A stretch of DNA of 64,000 bases from an uncultured Bacteroidia bacterium (GTDB lineage Bacteria; Bacteroidota; Bacteroidia; Bacteroidales; UBA932). Below, one piece after another: positions 16,218 to 23,799 of the stretch (position 1 is the stretch's first letter; each line of letters opens with the position of its first letter). Under the pieces are notes generated by a model. The model was not told the DNA's origin, did no database searches, and worked only from the letters and a program-made list of their open reading frames with translations. Where the stretch lies: positions 1 through 64,000 of the forward strand of contig CACXPG010000004.1 of assembly GCA_902769525.1 (NCBI GenBank), written 5' to 3'. A program made the position numbers and the translations under genes.

Positions 16218-17266
16218 TGTTAGCGGAATTCAACATACAGCGGCCAGACGATTCTCTAAGACAGAAGGCCATAGACAAGATAGACAACCTCAACAAGCCC
16301 AAAGGCTCACTGGGAAGGCTGGAGGATATTGCCCTGCAGCTTTGCCTTATCCAGCAGACCCTCAGTCCAAAACTCAAGCATCCCTGCCATCTGCTTCTGG
16401 GCGGGGACCACGGCATAGAAAAGGAGGGCGTCAGCCAGTCTCCGAGGGAAGTCACCTGGCAGCAGATGATAAACTTCACAAAAGGCGGCGGAGGAGTGAA
16501 TATGTTCTGCCGCCAGCATAACTTCAAGCTTGAACTGGTTGATATGGGAGTGGACCACGACATGTCATCCTACTCAGCGATAAAGGATTGCAAGATCGGT
16601 TGGGGCACGGAGAACTTCCTCTACGGCCCGGCCATGACCGAGGTCCAGTATCTGGAAGCCCTTGAAACGGGCGCCTCTTTGGCCGAGGAGTGCATAGACG
16701 AGGGCTGCAACATCCTTTCCATCGGAGAAATGGGAATTGCCAACACATCGCCGAGCAGCATCTGGCTCAGCCTTATGGGAGAGATTCCTCTAGATGATTG
16801 CATCGGCGCCGGAAGCGGTCTGAACACCAAAGGCATAGAGCATAAGAAACAGGTGCTGGCACAGGCTGTGGACAAGTTCCTGGCAGACTATCCCGATCCG
16901 AGTGACGAGGAAATCATTATGTATTTCGGCGGGTTCGAGATGGTTGCCGCCATCGGCGCAATGCTGAAGGCGGCAGAACTCAAGACCACTGTCCTGGTGG
17001 ACGGATTCATTATGACAGCCTGCGCCCTGGCCGCAACCAGACTTTATCCTGAATGCCAGGACTATATGATATTCTGCCACATCGGAGACGAGAGCGCCCA
17101 CCGCAAGATGCTGGAGGTTATGGACGCAAAGCCTCTTCTGAGTCTCGGACTCAGGCTCGGGGAGGGAACGGGAGCCCTCTGCGCCTACCCTATCATAGAG
17201 TCCGCCGTGAGAATGATAAACGAAATGAACAACTTCCAAAATGCCAAAATCACCAAATATTTTTAG
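16217..17266 (+). CDS. cobT: Nicotinate-nucleotide:dimethylbenzimidazole phosphoribosyltransferase
   Basis: This 349-residue enzyme activates the lower-ligand base to its alpha-riboside phosphate. The catalytic glutamate lies in LRLGEGTGALCAYPI, and the substrate-pocket segments GDHGIEKEGVS and GEMGIANT are intact. It is of normal family length. No bluB or other dimethylbenzimidazole-synthesis gene is present, so the base may be made elsewhere, be scavenged, or be a different benzimidazole or purine. The last 26 nt overlap the start of cobS. Confidence 0.95.
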   Translation: MLAEFNIQRPDDSLRQKAIDKIDNLNKPKGSLGRLEDIALQLCLIQQTLSPKLKHPCHLLLGGDHGIEKEGVSQSPREVTWQQMINFTKGGGGVNMFCRQHNFKLELVDMGVDHDMSSYSAIKDCKIGWGTENFLYGPAMTEVQYLEALETGASLAEECIDEGCNILSIGEMGIANTSPSSIWLSLMGEIPLDDCIGAGSGLNTKGIEHKKQVLAQAVDKFLADYPDPSDEEIIMYFGGFEMVAAIGAMLKAAELKTTVLVDGFIMTACALAATRLYPECQDYMIFCHIGDESAHRKMLEVMDAKPLLSLGLRLGEGTGALCAYPIIESAVRMINEMNNFQNAKITKYF

Positions 17267-18029
17267 CCGTATCTGGGCCGCGTTCATATTCCTTACCAGA
17301 CTGCCCTTCTGGAGACTCTACCAGCCCCCTAAGGAAGCCTATACCAGCGTGGTTGAACACTGGCCACTTGTAGGATGGCTGACAGCCGCAATTTCAGCCG
17401 CAGCGCTTTATTTCATAGCGCCTTACAATATCCTCATTGCAGTTCTTGCCGCCATCGTCATCAGGATTCTTGTCACAGGAGCCCTCCACGAGGACGGCCT
17501 GGCAGACTTCTTTGACGGATTCGGCGGCGGTGGAAAAGACCGGGAGAGGATACTTTCCATAATGAAGGACTCCCATATCGGAACATTCGGGGTACTGGGC
17601 CTCATCTGCTACATACTGCTTCTGGGAACCAGCCTGTTCTGCATTGCATCGGTGAGCCCTGAGTTTGCAGCCCTTACAGTCCTAATGGCAGACCCGTTCT
17701 CCAAGATGCTTGCCGCACAGACTGTTATGGCAATGCCTTACGCCCGCAAGGAAGAAGAGTCAAAGGCCAGGAACATCTATCGCAGAGCCAGATTCCCTCA
17801 ATACATCCTGCTTCTTTTGGAAGGACTGATTCCACTCGGGCTGTACATCTGGCTCACTGAACCGGACACTATCCAGGTTCTTATACTAGTCCTTGTGCCC
17901 GCCCTATTGTGCACACTGCTGAACTTGTTCATCTACAAGAGGATTAAGGGATATACAGGAGACTGCAACGGAGCCATATTCCTGCTCACCGAACTTTCCG
18001 TTTACATTACCGCAACATTCCTGATCTGA
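17241..18029 (+). CDS. cobS: Cobalamin (5'-phosphate) synthase, membrane-bound
   Basis: CobS joins AdoCbi-GDP and alpha-ribazole (phosphate) in the inner membrane. The protein has 262 residues, an N-terminal AAFIFLTRLPF segment, the metal-binding block GALHEDGLADFFDGFGG (about residues 72-90) and several membrane helices. The ATG at 17241 lies inside the end of cobT (26-nt overlap), and no later start keeps the conserved FLTRLP segment, so the long overlap appears real. Confidence 0.94.
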   Translation: MPKSPNIFSRIWAAFIFLTRLPFWRLYQPPKEAYTSVVEHWPLVGWLTAAISAAALYFIAPYNILIAVLAAIVIRILVTGALHEDGLADFFDGFGGGGKDRERILSIMKDSHIGTFGVLGLICYILLLGTSLFCIASVSPEFAALTVLMADPFSKMLAAQTVMAMPYARKEEESKARNIYRRARFPQYILLLLEGLIPLGLYIWLTEPDTIQVLILVLVPALLCTLLNLFIYKRIKGYTGDCNGAIFLLTELSVYITATFLI

Positions 18030-18559
18030 TGGAACTGATACTTGTAAGACATACGACTCCCAATGTTCCCAAAGGAACGTGCTACGGCTTTTCAGACGTG
18101 GATGTGGCCCCCACTTTCATCGCCGAGGCAAGTGAAACCTTGAAGAATCTGAAGCAGTATCTCCCTGTCGACAAGGCCTTTACCTCCCCTCTCCAGAGAG
18201 CCGTAAAACTCGCGGAATTCTGCGGGTTTAAAGATGCCGAAAAGGACGACCGGCTCAAGGAAATGAATATGGGAGAGTGGGAAATGCAGAAATACGAGGA
18301 AATCAAGGACCCCGCCATCCAGGACTGGTACCGCGACTATATGCACCTTCCTGCAACGGGCGGGGAAAGCTTCCCTGACCTTTACAGGAGAGTGAAAGAG
18401 TTTCTCGATGAGCTCAAAAGCCAGCCTTACAGACGTGTTGCCGTATTCGCTCACGCCGGCCCTATCGTATGCGCCGCGATGTACGCCGGACTGTGCACAG
18501 AAGACAATCCGTTTTCCGTTGCGCCAACCTTCGGAGGCATACTCAAGATAACTATTTGA
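18029..18559 (+). CDS. cobC: Alpha-ribazole phosphatase (histidine phosphatase superfamily)
   Basis: This 176-residue protein has the phosphoglycerate-mutase-type RHT motif near the N-terminus (ILVRHTTPNVP, with the RHG glycine replaced by Thr, as in many CobC proteins) and the second catalytic histidine in FAHAGPIV. It removes the 5'-phosphate of alpha-ribazole phosphate or adenosylcobalamin 5'-phosphate, the last step of the pathway. It starts one base inside the cobS stop region and closes the nine-gene operon. Confidence 0.9.
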   Translation: MELILVRHTTPNVPKGTCYGFSDVDVAPTFIAEASETLKNLKQYLPVDKAFTSPLQRAVKLAEFCGFKDAEKDDRLKEMNMGEWEMQKYEEIKDPAIQDWYRDYMHLPATGGESFPDLYRRVKEFLDELKSQPYRRVAVFAHAGPIVCAAMYAGLCTEDNPFSVAPTFGGILKITI

Positions 18560-18589
18560 AAAAGAGGACGACAAAAATCTGCCGTCCTC
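18559..18589 (-). terminator. Intrinsic terminator for the minus-strand PepSY operon
   Basis: Arms GAGGACG (18564-18570) and CGTCCTC (18583-18589) form a 7-bp stem. On the minus strand it is followed directly by a TTTTT run. It lies about 35 bp after the PepSY stop. On the plus strand no U-run follows, so it serves cobC poorly. Confidence 0.7.
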
Positions 18590-18623
18590 GTGAAACACAC
18601 CTATTTACTAACTTTCAACCATG

Positions 18624-20120
18624 TTATTCTTTGTCTCTTTTCCGTCTTTTCCTTCTGAAAAGGCGTATGACATATTTCACTCCAAGAACAACACCTGTCA
18701 ATGAGACAAACGCTCCTCCCAGAAGCAGGACCCACATGACTACGGTCCAGGCTCCCCTTCTTCCGTCGAAAATCTTGTACCTGAGGCTGTGGAATCCCTG
18801 ATACAGCTGGAACTGCCACTTGGAATGAGTGTTGAAACTTCTGGAGTTTCCGCTGCACGGATCTATGTAATAAACGTTTCTGTCTTTGTTGTCAACCTGG
18901 ATCTTCCATACAGGAAGCGGCAGTTTTCCCTTAAGGTCCAGATAGTAGCTGTCATACTCTTCCATCAGGCTCAACGATACGCCCTCACCTGGATGCACAG
19001 CCTCGACAACCGTCCTGACCTCGGCGCTGTCCAGATAGAGCTTTTCTGCGACCTGAGGCACAGAAGCATCTATGCACCGGCTTTCACCGTCAGAAAGCTG
19101 TATCTGGTAGAATGGATGGGATCCGAAGCTCTTCCACTCAACCTTGGTGATCCGCCCAGGATTACGGCTGAGAAGATCAGAAAGGCTCAGACGGTATCTT
19201 TGGAAATCTGTCATCCCGGTGCCAAGCGCCTCCCTTGAGTCATACTGCTTGTGCTCCCGTCCCAGCCATTCCGGGATCTGGGTCAGGGAATACATGCCGC
19301 TCAATATCCAGGTGAGCAGGAATATCCCGAAAACAGTGCCGAACACATGATGCCATCTGTACCACTTCTTCTTGTAAGGGCTCCTGAGACCGTTGCCTTT
19401 CCTGGCAGAGATACGGAAAGAGCGCACAGCCATCCAGAAACCTGAAAGCAGCATTATGATACCGAATACGGAAAGCCAGATAATCAAAGACTTCCAACCT
19501 TCAACATCTTGCCTGATCCAGGTGAAATACACCCAATGAGGAATCGCTCCCGCCCAAGCCCAGATCCTCTCGGACCTTGTGGTCAGCTGGAGGACTTCCC
19601 TGGACTTTGATGATATGTATATCTGTGTCCTGTCCTCATCGCTGAAGTAAAATTTGTAGATCGGAAAATCCTCCTTGAGCCTTCCGAAAGGAATCCATTG
19701 TTCCAGGGAATAGAGGGTATCTACCTTTTCTACAGGGGAAGGACACCACAGAGATGCTACACGGAATATGCTTTCTTTCTCGTCAAGAACCTTGTATTCA
19801 GAGCTGTCGGCAAGAAATTCAGTCCTGTTTCCATATCCGGTACCAATCTCATACCGTGTCTGCCCAAGATATCGCCACAAAGAAGCGGAACGCACGGAAT
19901 CCAGTCCGATCCCGTTTTTCAAGGCGATGCTGTCCAATGGCAACGTACCATATCCAAGAGGCTCAAACCTGGCAAGTTTTTCCTCCCTGCTGGCGGAAGG
20001 GAATCTGTGGTATATCATCACGATTCCGGTGACAAACCACATCAGGAAGAGGATACTGAGCAATGTGCCCAGTATCCTGTGTACAGTCCTGAATATCTTG
20101 TCCAAGAATTTAGAAAGCAT
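18624..20120 (-). CDS. PepSY-associated transmembrane protein (possible membrane reductase partner of a TonB receptor)
   Basis: The ATG at 20120 gives MLSKFLDKIFRTVHRILGT and overlaps the receptor stop by 11 nt. An earlier in-frame start is less natural. The 498-residue protein has four membrane segments: about residues 12-35, a central one with IIWLSVFGIIMLLSGFWMAV, one with WHHVFGTVFGIFLLTWILSG, and a C-terminal one with VVMWVLLLGGAFVSLTGVVLG. These are separated by large periplasmic PepSY-type regions, and histidines sit at the helix ends (VHRILG, RWHHVFG). Such proteins accompany siderophore receptors and some act as ferric-chelate or flavin-linked reductases. Here the operon is under a cobalamin riboswitch, suggesting cobalt- or corrinoid-related handling. 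The exact function is not known. Confidence 0.8.
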   Translation of the reverse strand: MLSKFLDKIFRTVHRILGTLLSILFLMWFVTGIVMIYHRFPSASREEKLARFEPLGYGTLPLDSIALKNGIGLDSVRSASLWRYLGQTRYEIGTGYGNRTEFLADSSEYKVLDEKESIFRVASLWCPSPVEKVDTLYSLEQWIPFGRLKEDFPIYKFYFSDEDRTQIYISSKSREVLQLTTRSERIWAWAGAIPHWVYFTWIRQDVEGWKSLIIWLSVFGIIMLLSGFWMAVRSFRISARKGNGLRSPYKKKWYRWHHVFGTVFGIFLLTWILSGMYSLTQIPEWLGREHKQYDSREALGTGMTDFQRYRLSLSDLLSRNPGRITKVEWKSFGSHPFYQIQLSDGESRCIDASVPQVAEKLYLDSAEVRTVVEAVHPGEGVSLSLMEEYDSYYLDLKGKLPLPVWKIQVDNKDRNVYYIDPCSGNSRSFNTHSKWQFQLYQGFHSLRYKIFDGRRGAWTVVMWVLLLGGAFVSLTGVVLGVKYVIRLFRRKRRKRDKE

Positions 20121-22461
20121 ACTGGACAGAAAGAATATAGTTTCTTGGCTGGCTTGGAACCATCTGGTTGCCAAGTGACTGGTTGAAATACTTCTCGTTG
20201 AAAAGGTTCTTGATGTTCAAACCGAGCCTGATGCCGTTCTTGAGGTTGTAGCTGAAACCGATGTTGGTCAGCCAGTATGAATCAAACCAGGTGGTGTTGG
20301 TGGCATTGCGGTAAACCTTGTCCTGGAAATCAACGTCAAAGTTCACGCCAAAACCCTTCAGAGCTCCGGAAGTAACCACATAGTCTCCCATCACAAAGAA
20401 AGTGTTCTTAGGGATTCTTGCATACTGTTTTCCCTTGGTGGCGTCAGAGTCCATATACTTGTTCTTAGCCATCTCCTTGACCTTTGCGTCTGTGTAGGCG
20501 TAGCCGGCGGTCAATACCATTCCAGTTACCGGAATATATGAAACTTCCACGTCAAATCCCTGTGAACGCATCTTGCCCACCTGTCCAACTACATTCTTCT
20601 CAAGTGTTTCTCCACCTATCACATCACCCTTGGAAGCTATGTTCCTTGTCATGTTGTACTTGTTGATGAGGAAGAGGGAGAAATCGGCCCTGAGTTTGCT
20701 GCTGATTTCATAGCGTGCACCAATCTCAAACTGTCCGCCCTTTTCCGGCTTGAATACTTCCTTGCCGTCCTCCGGCGTAAAGATTTTGCCGTCACGGTCA
20801 ACATAGATGGTGTTGTCGTTGTAGAAAGTGCGTATAGGCTTGAAATATGTGCCGTAGGAAGCAAACAGCGAGAGGTCTTCAACAGGAAGGTAAACCACTC
20901 CTGTCTTGAAAGTGAAGGCACCTGTCTTGAGCTTTGAATACTTGTCAGAATCCACGTGGCCGTATTTCCTGCCGCCGTTTATGACGTCTATTCCGGAAGC
21001 TCTCTTGAAACTGTATGTGTCATATCTTCCGGCTACCATGAACTTCCACTTGCTTGTGAGATCCATCACATCGTGGAAATAAAAGCCCAGCATCCTGGTG
21101 AACTGTGGAGTAGCCTTGCTGAATTTGGTATCCATCCAGCCGATGCTGTGAGGATTGTAGGTTGTTCCGTGGCCTGTGAGTCCTGGACCAACGACATCAT
21201 CCCCCTTGGAACCGAAAAGATAACCAGTATAAGTAACCCTGTCAAGATAAATGAAGGTATTGCCACCCATGAAGTTATGGACAACGCTTCCTGTGCGGAA
21301 CTTGCCGCTGAGCTCTATCTGGTTGTTGACGGTCTTTGCCATATGGGAGAATCGCAGAGGATAACCGTAGTAGAGAGAATCCAGGCTGATGTAAGTGCGT
21401 ACACCTGGCTTGGCCTCATAATACCAAGGGTATATCGGTTTGCTGCTGGTCAGATAGTCCAACTCCTCGGTTGAGAAATAGTCTATATCGTCGTTCGTGT
21501 AGGAAATGTTCTCAGTCAGTTTCAGATTGTCGTTGAACTTGTGAACCCATTTTGCGGAAACATTCCAGTTACGGTTGTACATTTCGTCAGACTCGCTGTT
21601 ATATCTCCATTTGCGGTCCAGGCCCGGAAGCATATCGTTCTTTTTGAGATAAAGCTTCTCGGTTGCTGCATCATAGATGTCTGCAGTCATAAGGGCAGGA
21701 AGGCCTATTTCAGTTGCATAGAAATCATTTCCTCCACCAAACCTGACTTCTACCATATCATTTCTTCCGAAATCTCCGCCAAGAGCAAAGTAGCCTGAAA
21801 GCCTGCGGATACGATTGTCTCTCCAGCCGTCCTGGTTCTGGTAGTTGAAGCTTGCCTGGTAATTTACCGGACCAAGCAGCTTGCCGCCAAAGGCCATCCT
21901 TGCGTTGGTGGTGTACCAGCTGCCATAGGAAATCTTGGCAAACATATGCTGCTGGGCAGATGGTGCTTTCCTTACGATGTTGATTACGCCACCAACTGCA
22001 CTGGAGCCATAGAGAACAGAAGACGGGCCTTTGAGAAGCTCTATCTTCTCAACCGCAGAAAGATCCATGAAAGGATATGAGTTGTCTATAGCGGAACGTT
22101 CGTCCCTGACACCGTCCACCATAATTACAGAATGGTCAAAACCTCTGATCTGCATCTGCTGGAAAGCGCCATAGGAAGTCTGGATCCTGACTCCAGGAAG
22201 GAACTTGACAGCTTCCTGTATGTCTGAGATGTCTCTGTTTACAATAGACGTGGACTGGACAGTTGAAACGGCAACTGGAATGAACTTTAACGGTACGTCA
22301 ATCTTGAGAACCTGCTGCTTGGACTTGTTGTAGTCAGTTACATAGAGTTCCCTCAAAGCATAGGTAGTATCTTTTTCGGTGCTGCCCGCTCCAGTATTCT
22401 GGGCATAGACTGAGCATACACCGGCAACTACACATGCGAAAGAAAGTAAAATCTTCCTCAT
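20110..22461 (-). CDS. TonB-dependent receptor, siderophore-receptor type, under cobalamin riboswitch
   Basis: This 783-residue protein has a signal peptide ending near VYAQ and a TonB-box-like ELYVTDY. The plug (about residues 60-175) contains FLPGVRIQTSYGAFQQMQIRG-type and GSSAVGGVINIVRKAP segments, and a full barrel follows, ending in the canonical aromatic YILSVQYAF. The plug resembles FhuA/FecA-type ferric-chelate receptors more than BtuB. No SusD is present. The upstream cobalamin riboswitch and the downstream coupled PepSY gene make an unusual pairing. Likely substrates are a cobalt chelate, cobinamide or another corrinoid, or a tetrapyrrole. Iron-siderophore uptake is less likely given the regulation. 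Confidence 0.85.
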   Translation of the reverse strand: MRKILLSFACVVAGVCSVYAQNTGAGSTEKDTTYALRELYVTDYNKSKQQVLKIDVPLKFIPVAVSTVQSTSIVNRDISDIQEAVKFLPGVRIQTSYGAFQQMQIRGFDHSVIMVDGVRDERSAIDNSYPFMDLSAVEKIELLKGPSSVLYGSSAVGGVINIVRKAPSAQQHMFAKISYGSWYTTNARMAFGGKLLGPVNYQASFNYQNQDGWRDNRIRRLSGYFALGGDFGRNDMVEVRFGGGNDFYATEIGLPALMTADIYDAATEKLYLKKNDMLPGLDRKWRYNSESDEMYNRNWNVSAKWVHKFNDNLKLTENISYTNDDIDYFSTEELDYLTSSKPIYPWYYEAKPGVRTYISLDSLYYGYPLRFSHMAKTVNNQIELSGKFRTGSVVHNFMGGNTFIYLDRVTYTGYLFGSKGDDVVGPGLTGHGTTYNPHSIGWMDTKFSKATPQFTRMLGFYFHDVMDLTSKWKFMVAGRYDTYSFKRASGIDVINGGRKYGHVDSDKYSKLKTGAFTFKTGVVYLPVEDLSLFASYGTYFKPIRTFYNDNTIYVDRDGKIFTPEDGKEVFKPEKGGQFEIGARYEISSKLRADFSLFLINKYNMTRNIASKGDVIGGETLEKNVVGQVGKMRSQGFDVEVSYIPVTGMVLTAGYAYTDAKVKEMAKNKYMDSDATKGKQYARIPKNTFFVMGDYVVTSGALKGFGVNFDVDFQDKVYRNATNTTWFDSYWLTNIGFSYNLKNGIRLGLNIKNLFNEKYFNQSLGNQMVPSQPRNYILSVQYAF

Positions 22462-22524
22462 ATGAAAAAAGTGATAAAATTATTAATCCAGTTCCTTGCC
22501 CGGGAACTTGTGTTAACTGCGGAG

Positions 22525-22702
22525 TTCTGGCAGGTCTCCTGACTCTATCCTGAGGGCCTTCCCATTTCAGATGAAACAGTGGCTAGATTTCCAAAAATCC
22601 TGATGGATCGGATATTACAGTAGCGGGCACTGCTCCGGTTTCTCACCGGATTCCCTTTTAAAGTCTCAGGCCGAAAGGCCTTCGTCTCACCAAAATCCGA
22701 TG
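22525..22702 (-). promoter_or_regulatory. Second cobalamin riboswitch
   Basis: Read on the minus strand, the leader contains GGGAATCCGGTGAG, the GCAGTGCCCGCTACTGTA block, GCCACTG, GGGAAGGCC and the B12 box AGTCAGGAGACCTGCC (22529-22544). These are all core elements of the class, closer to consensus than in the first riboswitch. A 6-bp hairpin AGTTCC/GGAACT at 22490-22508 between the aptamer and the receptor ATG (22461) may be part of the expression platform. It predicts repression of the receptor and PepSY genes by cobalamin. Confidence 0.97.
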
Positions 22703-22710
22703 CAAATATA
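22703..22710 (-). promoter_or_regulatory. -7 box upstream of the second riboswitch
   Basis: The minus strand reads TATATTTG, a full TAnnTTTG match, placed so that transcription would start right at the riboswitch 5' end. A TTG is present only at a long spacing (about 23 nt), so the -33 box is uncertain. Confidence 0.55.
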
Positions 22711-22774
22711 TAATTATTCCCGTCAAAATGTAACAATCTTGTTATTTATTTTCATCGGCGATAAGCATTATTCC

Positions 22775-22782
22775 TATATTTG
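22775..22782 (+). promoter_or_regulatory. -7 box of the second cbiK gene
   Basis: TATATTTG on the plus strand matches TAnnTTTG and lies 77 nt before the cbiK ATG at 22859. It is divergent from the riboswitch promoter. I see no convincing -33 box. The 22783-22858 leader shows no riboswitch elements. Confidence 0.45.
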
Positions 22783-22858
22783 CATCCAGAAAACATATAC
22801 GAACCTACGCCTGAAATAAATGCCACTTTATTCCATACATTTAACCAAAGCATTGAAT

Positions 22859-23752
22859 ATGAGAAGATTATTTATCATCATTGCTGCATTGTCAGTTTTA
22901 CTTTCTTGCAGACAGGAAAATACTTCAAAGGAAAATACCCCAGAACCAAAGGCTGCCATACTTATGGTACACTTCGGAACCACACACGACGATACAAGGG
23001 CCCTTACCATAGATGCCATCAACCAGAAAGTCAAGGACTCTTTCCCTCAGTATGACGTGTTCGAGGCCTACACCTCACGAATCATAATCAAGAGGCTGAA
23101 AGAAAGAGGAATAGAGAAGCAGATACCTTCACAGGTTCTGGAAAGGCTCATCGCTGAGGGATATAAAAAGGTGTATATCCAGCCTACCAACATCATTACC
23201 GGAAAGGAAAACAAGACACTTGCCCAGGAGGTGGATAAAGTTAGGGATAAGTTTACAGATGTAAGGATAGGCAAAGCGCTTCTTTACAGTCTGGAAGACA
23301 CGAGGGAAGTTGTGGCTATCCTGACAGAAAGGCACAGACAGAGTTCCGCAGACGCTCACGTTCTCCTCGTCGGCCACGGAACCGATGACCCCGGCAACGC
23401 GCTCTACAGCCAGACGGACTATATGTTCAAGTCTCAAGGCCACGCCAACTTCCACGTTGCCACCATTGAAGGCTTCCCGGAATTTGATGATGCACTGGCC
23501 CAGCTCCAGAAACAGAAGGCAAGGAAAGTTACCCTTGTGCCGTTTATGTTCGTGGCAGGAGACCACGCTGCCAACGATATTTCCCAAGACTGGAAGAAAT
23601 CCCTTGAAGGCAATGGTTTTCAAGTAGATGTAAAAATGGAAGGCCTCGGGCAAATACCGGAGATCCAGGATATTTTCATCAGACATCTCAATGCGGCGAT
23701 CGAATCTGGGGATGATGACTTCCTCCGGACAAAAGACAGCTACCTCAAATAA
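22859..23752 (+). CDS. cbiK: Second CbiK-family cobaltochelatase, lipoprotein
   Basis: The ATG at 22859 gives MRRLFIIIAALSVLLSC, a lipoprotein signal with lipobox cysteine Cys16. An upstream in-frame ATG (22820) would bury the signal. The 297-residue product keeps the CbiK fold: MVHFGTTHDDTRALTIDAIN at the N-terminus, His173 in GHGTDDPGN and His236 in AGDHAANDI. Their spacing (63) is close to the classical enzyme. It is divergent from the riboswitch-controlled receptor-PepSY operon and probably works with it. A periplasmic or surface metal- or tetrapyrrole-binding role is as plausible as true chelation. Confidence 0.88.
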   Translation: MRRLFIIIAALSVLLSCRQENTSKENTPEPKAAILMVHFGTTHDDTRALTIDAINQKVKDSFPQYDVFEAYTSRIIIKRLKERGIEKQIPSQVLERLIAEGYKKVYIQPTNIITGKENKTLAQEVDKVRDKFTDVRIGKALLYSLEDTREVVAILTERHRQSSADAHVLLVGHGTDDPGNALYSQTDYMFKSQGHANFHVATIEGFPEFDDALAQLQKQKARKVTLVPFMFVAGDHAANDISQDWKKSLEGNGFQVDVKMEGLGQIPEIQDIFIRHLNAAIESGDDDFLRTKDSYLK

Positions 23753-23765
23753 TTGAATTAATTTT

Positions 23766-23797
23766 CGTATGTTTGTAAAGTACCGAAAAAACATACG
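23766..23797 (+). promoter_or_regulatory. Perfect 9-bp inverted repeat over the promoter of the 1018-residue membrane protein gene
   Basis: CGTATGTTT (23766-23774) and AAACATACG (23789-23797) are perfect inverted arms 14 bp apart. The left arm overlaps a TATGTTTG -7 box (23768-23775) and the right arm ends two bases before the ATG at 23800. The geometry suggests an operator for a dimeric regulator. Because the expected transcription start lies between the arms, an mRNA hairpin is less likely. Confidence 0.6.
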
Positions 23798-23799
23798 AT

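Noticed and set aside
22545-22736. Open frame in the second leader
   Set aside because: It overlies the second cobalamin riboswitch and has no coding features.
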